From Rhizophagus clarus (Eukaryota; Glomeromycota; Glomeromycetes; Glomerales; Glomeraceae), in contig BLAL01000266.1 in the NCBI GenBank assembly GCA_015698045.1, positions 589,709-653,708 on the forward strand: a stretch of DNA of 64,000 nt, in the 5' to 3' direction. Under the pieces are notes generated by a model. It was not told where the DNA came from. It made no database searches and saw only the letters and a program-made list of their open reading frames with translations. The translations under genes and the position numbers were made by a program. This document shows positions 1 through 10,805 of this stretch, one piece after another (within the stretch, counting starts at the first letter, position 1; each line of letters starts with the position of its first letter).

Positions 1-851
1 GTTTTTTCACCATTAAAAGCACCATTCATTCCCATTTGAGCTAAAGAAGCCCACATTGCAGAATCATTGTTATTGGTAATTATACAAGTCCAAAGACTTC
101 TAAGATTTTGATTTTTCATAAGACCAATCAAACGGGTATTAAAATAAAATTTTGGTATGAATTTGGTTGTCGATGGTGTTGCCCGTCTCTTTATACAAAA
201 AAAGAAAATAAGTTTCAATTATTAACTAACGAAAAAACTTGGTAAACTTACAGATTTTAGTGCATCCTTTAATCTATTATTCTTTTTCAAATCAATACAT
301 TCACCACATAAACCCGACAAATTTGTTGTCATAATTGTACACTTTGCACTTCGTATTACTCCTTCAAATTGATCTATTTTCCAGAGAGATGTTGCTTGTA
401 GTGTTGTATTAAATTCTTGAATTTGATCTTTATTAAGTTTCTTACGAGAAAAGGGAATATCTTGAGGAAACTTCTCGGGAAAAAGTCTCTTTCCAGCCAC
501 TTCAGGCCTTTCTCCACCACCATAACCAGATGGAGTACCGGTAGCATAATTTGTGTACGAATCACCAAATAAACCAATACAGGGTAAACATTCATGTGAC
601 TCAGTTTCTCCTTCTGAATCTTGATTTTGATCAAAGAAAAGATATAAGCTTTGCTGTTTGTCAGTACCAAGAATACAGTTTTTACTCTTAATGTGTCGTT
701 CAAAATTTGTTGTTCTAAATGGACGATCTAGCCGAATTATCACTCCACATTTACAACGAACAGTTTTTTCATCAATAATTTTATCAAAATTTTTTAAAGA
801 TCGAAAGCGAGCAATACGAGGGTCATTTAGTTTCTGACGAGTTGGTGGCAT
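1..851 (-). CDS. Zinc-finger-like protein of unknown function, partial (runs off left edge), two exons
   Basis: Starts at the ATG at 851 and reads 200 codons to a GTAAGT donor (exon 852-minus end at 252). A 63-nt intron (251-189) follows, and exon 2 (188-1) stays in frame to the window edge. Exon 1 has a finger-like run near residues 33-60: C-K-C-G, then NFERH about 20 residues on, then a C five residues later. This could bind zinc like a degenerate C2HC or BED finger. A Gly/Pro-rich linker and basic stretches follow, and a second C-x2-C sits near the end of exon 1. Exon 2 contains a Trp-rich stretch (LRSLWTCI, DSAMWASL). I do not recognise the family. The style (N-terminal finger, dispersed-repeat context) suits a domesticated or mobile-element protein, but that is inference. 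Nothing upstream suggests a partner gene. Confidence 0.6.
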
Positions 852-1339
852 TGTAAAAAGAATAAAAAAAAAAGTACATAACAGTAAAAAAAGGCTTAAA
901 AGCTAAACGCGTCGCTAAATTTTATCTTACGTGTCTCCATTTTATTCAAACTGCTTACGAAATGTCAAATAATTAGACCAAATTAAGATAAATGAAATAA
1001 CTTCTAATTTTGAAAAATGCCGCGATATCTCTTTATATATATATATATATATATATATCTCACATGCATATATTTGCGAACCATACTATATACGGTAACC
1101 TCCTTAATTTATTAAGGTTTGCGAATCATCTAGTAACGGTGACATAAATCAGTATGAACCACAAAATACTGTGACTTCGCACTATATCATATGAATGCGA
1201 ATCATGTAAATCCGATGACATTTTTTTAAATTCTATAAGGTTCCGAACCAATATTTCCGGTGACCTCTATTAGAAGTTTTCCCGGTCCTGTTATTATATT
1301 AATATAAATTTAAACTCTACTTATGGATTAATAATTTAC
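852..1339. other. AT-rich spacer with an (AT)n microsatellite
   Basis: Non-coding by eye. An (AT)n run lies at about 1034-1058. Short phrases such as ggtgac and gcgaatca recur around 1080-1260, but no clear unit length could be set. Confidence 0.7.
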
Positions 1340-1546
1340 CTTATTAAGAAATTCATTAATTCTATTTTGTGAATCATTTAAACATTTTAATGTAATTTCT
1401 TCATAATTATTTCTTTGATATGATGTCTTTTTACTGCAATATTTATATTTTAATGGGCCATTCCTCCATATTGCTGAATATATAGTAGTGTTATTATCTT
1501 CAACTTTACTTATTTCTTTAATATTAATAAATTGATTAAATGGTAT
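1340..1546 (-). pseudogene. Isolated exon of a protein kinase N-lobe (fungal TKL-like), degenerate glycine loop
   Basis: On the minus strand an in-frame exon is bounded by an acceptor (TTTCAG just above 1546) and a donor (GGTAAA at 1339). It reads from IPFNQFINIKEI through IYSAIWRNGPLKY and ITLKCL to SQNRINEFLNK. This is the layout of a kinase N-lobe: a beta-1/beta-2 region, IYSAIW after the glycine loop, an A/T-L-K motif supplying the ATP-binding lysine, and the start of helix C. The usual GKGGF-type glycine loop is replaced by SKVEDNNTT, so ATP binding would be poor. No flanking kinase exons (HRD or DFG motifs) are found. I read it as a single-exon relic carried in repeat DNA. The kinase assignment is from recognised motif order; pseudogene status is inference. 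Confidence 0.65.
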
Positions 1547-1639
1547 CTGAAATCAGGTACCCGATATGTAAAAATACCTGATATTTATCTGATTAGCCAC
1601 CAATATATAAGTCCCTGATATATATCTGATAGAATTGAT

Positions 1640-2345
1640 TTTGACCAGTGAAAAAAATATTAATTAAAAAAAAAATATTACATGAACTTATTTATTGAAA
1701 GAAAATTATATTAATAAAAAAACATTATATGAATTTACTAAAAAAAACATTATATAAATTTACTTATTGAAAAAAAATAATATGCAAATTTATTTATTAA
1801 AAAAAATATATTAAAAAGAAAATTATACAAATTTATTAAAAATAATATTATATATATCCAAATTTTATTAAATTGATTTATTAAAAAAACATTATACAAA
1901 TTGATTTATTAGAAAAAAAGCATTACTCGAATTTACTTATTGAAAAAAAATTATATTAAAAAAAAACATTTATGAATTTATTTATCAAAAAAAAATATTA
2001 ATTAAAAAAAAACATTACCCAAATTTATTTGTTGAAAAAAAATTATATTATAAAAAAAAATATTATACGAATTTATTTATCAAAAAATTAAATTATATTA
2101 AAAAAACATTATACAAATTTATTAGGAAAAATCATTATGTGAATTTATTTATCAAAAAAATATTAATTAAAAAAAAAATATAACTTGAATTTATTTATCA
2201 AAAAAAATACTAATTAAAAAATTTATTTATTGAAAAAAAATTATACTAAAAAAACATTATACGAATTTATTTATCAAAAAAATATTAATTAAAAAAAACA
2301 TTACCCAAATTTACTTATTGAAAAAAATAATACGCGAATTTATTA
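1640..2345. repeat. Degenerate AT-rich tandem array (unit about 50 bp)
   Basis: Variants of attatacgaatttatttat followed by a run of A and attaattaaa recur more than a dozen times. The units are irregular because of A-run length changes. No coding potential. Confidence 0.7.
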
Positions 2346-2419
2346 CATTTTTTATAATAATATTCTCTTATTCTTGTTTTTTGTTTACTAAATTTAACTA
2401 TATGCAAAATAAATTTTAG

Positions 2420-3085
2420 TTGAATGAAATCACTTTTTATATTTAAGTAAAGCTGTTTAGCAATGTCAAAAGTACTCGGATCTTAATTTTCTTAAGGCTA
2501 GGTATAATATTTATGAAGAAATTTGTATTTTTCAAACAGTACTAATTCCAAAATTTTTTTTTTCTCTTTTAACTTCAGGATGTAATTATATCACTTTGGT
2601 CAAATGAAATCACTTTTTTCCGCTTAAGTAAAATTGTTTAACAGGATTGAATCTACTTGCATATTAATTTTTATGATGATTGGCATAATATTCATGGAGT
2701 ATTAGCTATTTTTGTATTATCAATTTTTTTGCAAAATCTATTTTGCAATTTCGGAGTGTGATTTCACCACTTTGGTCAAATGAAATTGCCTTTTCCCACT
2801 TAATAAAGTTGTTCAGCGGATCGAATCTACTTACAATAAAAATCTTAGGATGATTGGATTAATATTTGTGGAATGCGACCAAGTTTTGTACTTTCAATTA
2901 TTTATCATTTATTTGATTTTTAATTTTAAAGTGTAATTTTACTATTTTTGGTTAAATGAAATCAACTTCTTGTGTTTAAGTAAGTTGTTCAGACGGTTGA
3001 AAATAATTGTGCTTTATTTTTTATAACTCTAGGTATAATATTTATTGAAAGGTTAGTATCTCTATAACAGTATTAATTTTTAAAT
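2420..3085. repeat. Tandem repeat, unit about 178 bp, nearly four copies
   Basis: Each copy starts with a form of ggtcaaatgaaatcactttt, at about 2422, 2603, 2777 and 2955 (spacing 174-181). Each continues with a taagtaaa-ttgtt-agc block, a ttaggatgattgg block and a gtgtaattttac block. Copies are diverged. 3085-3354 is AT-rich sequence in which I see nothing. Confidence 0.75.
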
Positions 3086-3531
3086 TTTTAATATTTTGGG
3101 TATTTAAATTAAGTTATTTATTACATTAAAATTTATTTGTATTTTAATTTTCATAATAAATTGTACTATAAATATAAATTTATAAGTTATTTATAAAAGT
3201 TTTTATATATGTCATAAAATGAGTTGCTTAGCAATATAAAATTTTTGATGTTATAATAAAATTTTGCTTAGCAGAGTTTAAAATAATTTGCTTATTGATC
3301 ATAGTAAAAAATTTGGATTTTAATGTGACCTATATATATATTGTTTGAGGTCCTGAGGGAAATTATGCAAGAATAAAATTTGAAAAATAATTTTTAGTTT
3401 AGAAATTTTCTTTTAATTAATAAACTTATAATTAATTCATGAAAGGAAAATGATTAAATTCAGAAGTATGATAAAGAATTAATTTTTCTTGTTAAAAACT
3501 TTCTTTAAAATAAATTAATTAGTATCTCTTT

Positions 3532-3548
3532 AATGAAGAATGATATGT
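3532..3548. repeat. 17-bp target-site duplication, left copy
   Basis: AATGAAGAATGATATGT here is repeated exactly at 5552-5568, directly after the A-rich 3' tail of the element between them. This is the signature of target-primed reverse transcription. Confidence 0.9.
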
Positions 3549-5551
3549 AAACTCTTTCTCGTTTCATTCAAAACCAAAAATTAAAAAATTTATTTTTTTA
3601 TTTTTAAATAAAATGGAAGTTGCAGAATTTAAAAAAAACCCAATATTTACAAACCCTCATATGGTTCTACTGATTATAGCGACTCTTCTGACGAAGGTGA
3701 AAAAATGTTAGAAGATACTTTCCAGCCAGTTTTGACAAAAAACCAAAAGAAAAAGCTGCGAAAGAAAGCTAAGAAACAACAACACAAACAACCACCCCAT
3801 ACTGCAAACTTTGACATCAAAACAAAAACAACCCCAAACACAGGACGAAGTAAAATATATTTATATACAGGCTTTATTATACTCTTTTGAAACTTGAGTG
3901 TTGTCAATACTCTAAGAAAATTTTCAAAGTGTAACTTTTCAGGATGCTAACGAACAAGGCAAATGGCTAATACAAACTTTTGGTCCTGACGCTGAGCTTG
4001 TACAGTATAAACCTCTAGCATAAAAAACAAATAATCCTAACACCTTAATTTCCTTGATAGTTCATATGGCCCTAAGAGTGTACTCTAGTATACTCACCAG
4101 CCAGGACTCCCTTGCAGAAATATCTTTCCTTCTTGAGAAAAAAGTAGAAGATATGGTCAGCCATAGAATATCACGTGCCAATCAGAATCTGGTTAATTCT
4201 GGTATCCCGCATCAAGATATACAACAGACTACTTTTAAATCAGTACCTGATGATCAACAATCTCTCCAAAATCTGCCGGTTAATCCCAATAATATGCAGA
4301 TTTTTCCTGACGCAGATACTATAATACCACCCCTTTCCCTTAGTACTCCCAATGCTAAACCAAATAAATCAAAGAAGGCGGCGCTCAAGTCTATAGAAAA
4401 AATATACGTCAATCAAATAATTCCTAATGACAAAATGAATAATGTTAGGAACATTTTCGTGTATGACGTTCCTGCAGATTGGTCCCATGCAAAAATAATT
4501 GCCAAACTTAAAGCATGGGGTGATGTTATATCCATGACAACAAAGCATCAACACAAGTATCAGACGTTGCACATAAAAATTTGTCTCTCAACCTTCTCAT
4601 TAGCGTCTTTTGATCAGGGTATATGGCAATACTCCTTAGGCGACCAAGCAGTATGATGGTTCCCTGGACACTGGTTTCTACAACAAAGAAAATGGCAAGA
4701 ACAGTTCCGTTTATACCTCAATGACCTATCTCAAGATAGTAAATATTGGCAATTATGGGACCATAATAAACCTTCAGCTATTTTCTCTCATTATCTGATT
4801 AAAGCTTTAAAGCATTTTATTTCTGGTGGGAAATCCCAGATTGTGGTGTACTTCGAAAAATATCAAGATGTAGAACTTTGTAGAAAGACAACTTTCAATT
4901 TCAATCATAATGGTACAGACCACTCTCTTCCATGGTGTGCTTCTCCTATTTCCTCTCAGAACAAAAACAAGCAGCCTACGAAGAATTCTAATAAGCAGAA
5001 TTCTGGTTCTCCTAAAGCTCGCTCTACTAATTCCAAACCTGCCAAGGACTAAGCGAAGTCTTCTAAAAAGTCGAAAGACAAAAAGAAAAAGAAGTCTTCA
5101 GGCAAGAAGTCTAATGATAAAATGGATATTGTTAAACTTTTGCTAGCTTTAATTTCTTAATTGTTTTTATTTTAGTAGAATAATGTTATTTTATTTTATT
5201 TTCTTTTATTTTTGTTTTTTGTTCATTTGTTTGAGTAAGTCTGCCAAGCAATGAACAACTATAGGGTTATGTTGAAATAAGGTGTTGAGGCTTCATGGTG
5301 GAAGTGATTACAATTTATATCTGAGGAGCTATAGATTGTTTTCTTGCAGGGCGGTGTCACTTGTTTTAGCTTAGCTTTAACTTTCGCCAGAGATAGTACT
5401 TGCGATAAATGGTTCTGATCTTAATTTTTTAAGTTCTGCAGTTTGACCAACTATCAATGCTTACTTAGGTTCTCCTTTGTATTGTTTGAATCTGTTTTAC
5501 TTTTTGTATTTCAGTTGGATGACAATTGTTTAAATAAAAATAAAAATAAAA
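3549..5551 (+). mobile_element. ORF1-only LINE (half-LINE), 2.0 kb, with TSD and (AAATA)n-type tail
   Basis: The element is bounded by an exact 17-bp duplication and ends in a taaataaaaataaaaataaa tail, as LINEs do. Its only coding content is a degraded ORF1-like gene. I see no reverse transcriptase or endonuclease reading in any frame between the ORF1 stop (about 5158) and the tail. 5160-5530 is a 3' UTR-like stretch. The 14-bp-TSD element at 10806-12828 has the same size and layout, so this appears to be a recurring non-autonomous form and not random truncation: 5' truncation would remove ORF1 first. Confidence 0.8.
3613..5158 (+). pseudogene. LINE ORF1-like RNA-binding protein, broken
   Basis: Begins with an ATG at 3613. 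One base is missing in an A run near 3633, after which the frame reads YGSTDYSDSSDEGEKMLEDTFQPVL and a basic KKLRKKAKKQQ stretch. An intron-like GT..CAG gap (about 3852-3942) follows. The frame then reads DANEQGKWLIQTFG, a TAA at about 4021, and a region from 4054 with NIFVYDVPADW and KYQTLHIKI. These two are placed like the RNP2 and RNP1 strands of an RRM fold. A TGA at 4654 replaces a likely Arg (paralogue form V-R-x-FP). The frame continues with WFPGHW and a lysine-rich tail, with a TAA at about 5050 and the end near 5158. The role of such ORF1 proteins, binding element RNA as a retrotransposition particle, is known for LINEs. The assignment here rests on motif layout and the matching paralogue at 11.1-12.8 kb. 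Confidence 0.7.
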
Positions 5552-5568
5552 AATGAAGAATGATATGT
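5552..5568. repeat. 17-bp target-site duplication, right copy
   Basis: Exact copy of 3532-3548. Confidence 0.9.
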
Positions 5569-5835
5569 TTGAATGATATTAAGTATAAATTTTACCTTTT
5601 TATTTATGTTCTTATGTTGTTTAATGAATCATTGTTATATTTTTATTATGTTCTTGTTTACTATTAACTTTCTTTTAAGTTGGAAGAATGATTATTTGTC
5701 ATAAAATTTGTTGTTTTCTTGTTTGTTACTAATCTTCTTCAAGTACTAATAAACCAAGCATATTAAAGTTCTTTTTAATATCTCGCCAAGAGGTGGCAAT
5801 GTAAGTTTAGATAACCTTACAGGCTTTTGTTGTGA

Positions 5836-6560
5836 CAACGTCTGGCAACACTACAAAAAAAAAAAATAAAGTTAATTCAATTTATTAAAAAAAAGCAACG
5901 AAAACTGAAACTTTTTACCAGCCCTCCCTTACCTCAATTCCGTTATGTTTTTCATCTGGCAATACTATAAAAGAAGAAAAAAATAAAGTTAGTTTAATTT
6001 ATTAAAAAAAAATACCAAAAACATTTCCCACAACCTCCCTTACCTCACTCAATTCAAGAAGTCCAGTTATGTTAATGTTTGGCAACACTATAAAAAAGAA
6101 AAAAAATAAAGTTAATTCAATTTATTAAAAAAAAAACACCAAAAATTTTTCCTAACATTCCTCTCCTTACTCCAATTCAAGAAGTCCAGTTACGCTTTCA
6201 TTTAGCAACTCTATAAAAAGAAAAAAATATAAAGTTAGTTATTAAAAAAGATTAAGAATTCCCTTTTCACTGACCTTCCCTTACCTAAATTCTAAAAGTC
6301 TGGTCATGTTTTTTGTCTGATAACCTTATAAAAAGAAAAAAATAAATTAGTTTAATTTGTTAAAAAAAAAGTAACAAAAAAACTTTTCATTCAGCCCTTC
6401 CTTACTTCAATTTTATCATGTTTTTCATCTGGCAACACTATAAAAGAAGAAAAAAATAAAGTTAGTTTAATTTATTAAAAAAAATACCAAAAAACTTTTC
6501 CCACAACCTCCCTTACCTCAATTCAAGAAGTCTGGCTATGTTAACATCTGGTGTAGTGAC
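5836..6560. repeat. Tandem repeat, unit about 100-125 bp, six to seven copies
   Basis: Each unit has tctggcaacactataaaa (at about 5850, 5953, 6077, 6201, 6315, 6428, and a partial at 6548), then gaaaaaaataaagtta, an A-rich tract and cctcccttacctcaattc. Non-coding. Confidence 0.8.
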
Positions 6561-7437
6561 GAAATGACTATCAGATAAACTTTTACCCAAAGGAAAAACT
6601 ATTAGCTGAAGGATAAATTATTATCCAATAGGAATGGAAGAATTACCATCCGAAGGAAATGGATAAACTATTAACTGGAACATGTGATAAAACCGTAGAG
6701 TAGTACAAGAATCATATAATATAACTAGATAGTAATACAAAGTATTTTAGTTTAGTTTATTTTTAGAATAGTTTATTTAAACTAGTTTAGTTTATTTTTG
6801 TTTATTTGTTTATTTTTAGAAATAGAAAAGATAGAATAGTTAGGAAGGAAAATAGTTAGATTTAAATGAGAATGGAGGAATAAAATTCTGGATCTTTCTG
6901 AATGATGTAATAAAAAGAAGAATGGATCACCATATTTTAAAAACAAGAAGATTTGAAATATCTTTAACGTTCTAGATATTTCTAAATGATGCAATAACTC
7001 TGAAATTCTGATAATGAAAAGAGGAGCCTAGGAGAAAGAGATATTTTTCAATATAATCTTCGAAGGAAAATACTCAATGATGTAATGCCAAGCATCACAA
7101 ATTATGAGTCATCATGAATCACCGAGAATGAATAACCATATTTGGAAGATAAGAAAATAGATCTTAGAAGAAAAAGAAAATTTCCTACAAAATCTTTAAA
7201 ATGGATTTTAGTGAAAAAGTTAATGCCGAAAAATGCCAAGCAACGCTAAGCGATTTATAATCAGAGAATCAGAACTAGGAAAATTAATCAAAAAGAAATT
7301 GAAGGAAATGTGCAGAAAAATTATCTATAAAATAGACTTGAAATACATTTACAAACAGAGTCATCTTGATATAGATTTAGCTACAGATAAGAAAAACGCT
7401 GCTTAAACAGAATTTTGGAAGGAATAATCAAGGAAGT
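6561..7437. other. Spacer, no gene seen
   Basis: Purine-rich AT DNA. Two ccaagca-c-ctaagc / ccaagcatcacaa phrases recur, but no gene or complete element could be supported. Confidence 0.5.
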
Positions 7438-8470
7438 ATGGGGAAATTATGTAGAAATGGAATTTGAAAATTAATTTTAGTATGAAAATTTTATTTTTTT
7501 TAATAAATTTGTATCTTGCTACTAATATTATTATGTTGTTGAATGAATTGTTTTTATTGTTATCGTTATGTTTTTGTTCGATACTAATTTTATTTTTAGT
7601 AGAAAAATTGATTTATGAAGAATATATTTTTGTTATTACTAATTTTTATTTTTTTGTTGTCGAATGAATTGTTGTATTATTTTTGTTATTTTTTTTTTGT
7701 TTGTTATTAACTTTATTCTTAGAAGGAAAGTCTATTATAAAGGAGGTATTTTTTTGTCGTTACTAACCTTTTGTATACTAATAAACCAAGCATGATTTAG
7801 TCCTTTTTCTAGTTTTATCCAAGTAGTGTGTCAATCCGTTTACCATTTATCCGGATAATTATCAGATATCCGTTATCTGCCAGATATCCGTATCTGTTTT
7901 TTTAAACAGATCGGATAAAAGGATATCAGATATCCGCACAGATATCTACGGATTTATCTGATTATTCTCTGTAATCCGGATATCTGCCTAATATCCGATA
8001 TATGTCACGTGACATGACATAAATTTCCAAAAAAAGAAAATTTTATACCTGCGAAAAAACAAGCATAGTTACACAAAATCCATAAAAGATATCCGGCTCG
8101 CCGATCATTTATTCCGGCCGGAACTAGGTCATAAAATAAATGGATAAATATGGATAATTAACGGATTTATCTGTAGATATCTGTTAAATATCTGGACAAA
8201 TCTGATTATCCGTCACGGATAAACGGATGATAGATCTATCCGGATAGACACACTAATCAAACAGATATCCGGATAGATCTGATAAATCGATGGATACTCG
8301 GATAAATCCGACGGATATCCGGATGAATCCGGATTTTCTTTACGGATAGTCAGATGAGCTAAGCGGATTCAGATTCAGATAACGGATGACGGATATCATC
8401 CGGATTGACACACTACATCCAAGAGGTGGCAATGTAAGTATTTAGGTTTTTACAGGCTCTTGATATGACA
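7438..8470. repeat. Dispersed repeat, copy B, split by the MITE at 7824-8415
   Basis: Homologous at both ends to copy A (3355-5835). The uninterrupted phrase ccaagaggtggcaatgtaag of copy A is cut here between ccaag and aggtgg by the MITE. Confidence 0.65.
7824..8415. mobile_element. hAT-type MITE, 592 bp, 8-bp TSD
   Basis: The terminal inverted repeats are TAGTGTGTCAATCCG at 7824 and its reverse complement ending at 8415. The flanks are tatccaag and catccaag, an 8-bp duplication with one mismatch. The 8-bp TSD and TAGTG start fit hAT elements. The interior has no ORF and is an array of ggatatccg / gataaatccg words in both orientations. Copy A of the host repeat supplies the empty site. Confidence 0.85.
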
Positions 8471-8700
8471 CGTGATGAAATGCTCTGAGAAGGGAATAAT
8501 CTTTAGGATTATTTTAGAATATTCTTATATATTTCAGGCGAAATATTTGTCCCTTGAGAATCTGTACTTGGGTTATTTAATTAAAAGAAGAAAGGTAAAA
8601 GTGAATATAAGAATGAGTAATGGAATTGTTTTCAAAGAAAGAGAAAAGGAAAAAGTTCACAAATATAATATTGAATGAAAAAGTAAAGAGAAAATATGGT

Positions 8701-9944
8701 TGTAGGTAAGCCAAAGAAAACCTTCATATGTAAGAAAAGGTATAAGAGATACCTTGGTTATGGGTAAATCTAAGTGAAAAACCCAAATGAGTAAAAAGTA
8801 TAATTGAATTATACTAAGGTTATGGGTAAGCCAAAGTGAAAAACCCTAATGAGTAAGAAGTAAAAGGTTAAGAAAACCTAAGAATATGAATAAGAAAATT
8901 TTGAAAATATGAATAATGATATAAGAAAAATTTTATAAATTTTAAAGAAAGAGTATTAAGATAATTCCATTAAAATTTTAAGGAAATAAAAAAGAAATAA
9001 AAGAATATATTTTGAAGTGTTAAAGAAATTAAGGAAATATAATATATATGTTTATCAAAGTAAAAGATTAGTAAACTTCAGCGAAAGCTATCTAAGAATA
9101 AAAGTAAATGTAAAATAATGAATATTTCATAAAGAAAAAGAAAAGTAAAAAGAATGTATTATGAAATATTAAAGAAAGAAATAAAAGAATGTATTAAAGA
9201 AATTAAACAATGTAAAAATGAAAGTAACAAACTATGGCGAAAGCTATCTAAGAATGAAAATGATATTATAATAAAGTTAAAGAGAGTAAAAAGAAACTAA
9301 AATGTGTATCGTTAAATGGTAAAGGAATGAATAAATTTTGATAAAAGAATGAAAGTTTGAGTAAAGTTTTGAATAAAAAATTCATTAAAGGAAAAATGAA
9401 TATTAGAGAAATCATTGAAGCAATTATTAATAATATATTGATTATATTATATATAAAGAAATGTAAGAGAAAGAATTGATTATGAAATAAAAAATAAGTT
9501 TTGATTCGTAAAATAATATCTGGAATGTTAAAATGACTGTGCCATTATGTAAATATTTTTCTATAGATGGAAGTTGTGGGTAAACGCAGCAGAAAACCCT
9601 CTTAATATGATGAATTGTTGGTTTGTAATGTTGTGGATAAGCAATAGTTAAAACCTCTGTGCGCATAGATTTAATGTTGTGGGTAAGCAATAGTTAAAAC
9701 CCTCCTGTTGTAAGTAAGCCAAATTAGAAACCCTCCTATTGTGGGTAAGCCAAATTGGAAACCCTCACTCAAGCGCATGTTGTGAGATAGCTGAGATGAA
9801 AACCCTCAGGTTTGGAGTAATCAGAAACCCTGGCACTTGATTTTTGTGCAGGTTGTGGGATAGCCAAGATGAAAACCCTCAGGTTTGGAGTAATCAGAAA
9901 CCCTGGCACAAATTTGTATTTTTGTGGGTAAACAGAAATCCTCT
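8701..9944 (+). repeat. Eleven interspersed copies of a 30-bp GTGGGTAAGCC...ACCCTC motif
   Basis: Copies begin near 8701, 8757, 8817, 9573, 9630, 9675, 9707, 9738, 9778, 9851 and 9921. The approximate consensus is gttgtgggtaagccaaa followed 4-6 nt later by gaaaaccctc. Most keep GGGT and ACCC halves that could pair, and the 9738 copy also has CCAA-a-TTGG inside. The last copies share a longer 60-70-bp unit ending in aatcagaaaccctggca. Between 8880 and 9480 lies a looser repeat (gcgaaagctatctaagaat at 9076 and 9237). No gene seen. Confidence 0.7.
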
Positions 9945-10791
9945 TTAACAGAACTCTTTGATAGAGCTGTTTTGAAAAATTAAAAAAAAAAAAGATGATT
10001 ATAAAAGTTTGAAATTATTAAATGTGACTGGTTCACATGAGAAAGAGTAATAATAAGAAAGTGACGTAATAAGGAAATAATTGGTTTATATTAAAAGAAA
10101 TGTAATAGAAGTACGAAAAGCTAAGAAACAACTTACGTTTAATATGATTCGCAATAGTATTAAATGTTTGTTAAAGTAATGACTCTTGTACTATAAATAT
10201 GGTAAAAGAAAAGTATGTTAAGAAAGATTTTATTAAAAGTCAGAAGAAGAAGAGAATAGAAGCTTTTATGGTTGATCAGGATGTTGTTATAGAATATCAA
10301 AGGTTAACTACCATTTCCAATGCTAATCTTCACCTATTTTCGTGATTAATGATCCTCTTCCATAATCATGAATATACAGTATAAATGATTAACATCTTTA
10401 TCACACTTTAAAAAATAATACCACCTTACTCTTTTAACTTCATTTATTATTTATTATTTAAAAAAATTCACATATATCAAATAAAATGCTTTTTATTATT
10501 AATATTATTATTATTATTGTGTCAAAATTTCCAAATTAATTAAAATAGCATTAATTACATTACACTTAATAAATATATAAATATTTTTGAATTAACATAA
10601 TGTTCCATATTATTATAACTCGTCATTTGCATACACGGTTTGTTACTAAAATAACCAAAGCAAGATATTGTCTTGTCTTCCCAATGCTTTCATGTTGTGA
10701 TACCTTGTCAGTATTACAATTCCCGTGAATACTGGAGAAAAAGTACTGGCTAGTTAAAATAAATAAAACTTTCATATAATTAAATGAATTA
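9945..10791. other. AT-rich spacer, no gene seen
   Basis: Contains an (att)n run near 10495-10518. Otherwise nothing recognisable on either strand. Confidence 0.5.
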
Positions 10792-10805
10792 AATTACTTT
10801 AAATT
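10792..10805. repeat. 14-bp target-site duplication, left copy
   Basis: AATTACTTTAAATT, repeated exactly at 12829-12842 around the minus-strand LINE. Confidence 0.85.

Larger units (their letters stand above)
3355..5835. repeat. Dispersed repeat, copy A, split by the LINE at 3549-5551
   Basis: The ends match copy B at 7438-8470. The start has gggaaattatg followed by aatttgaaaa-taattttag. The end has aataaaccaagcat, ccaagaggtggcaatgtaag and ttacaggct. Copy A is interrupted by the LINE, copy B by a MITE. The family is not recognised. Confidence 0.65.
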
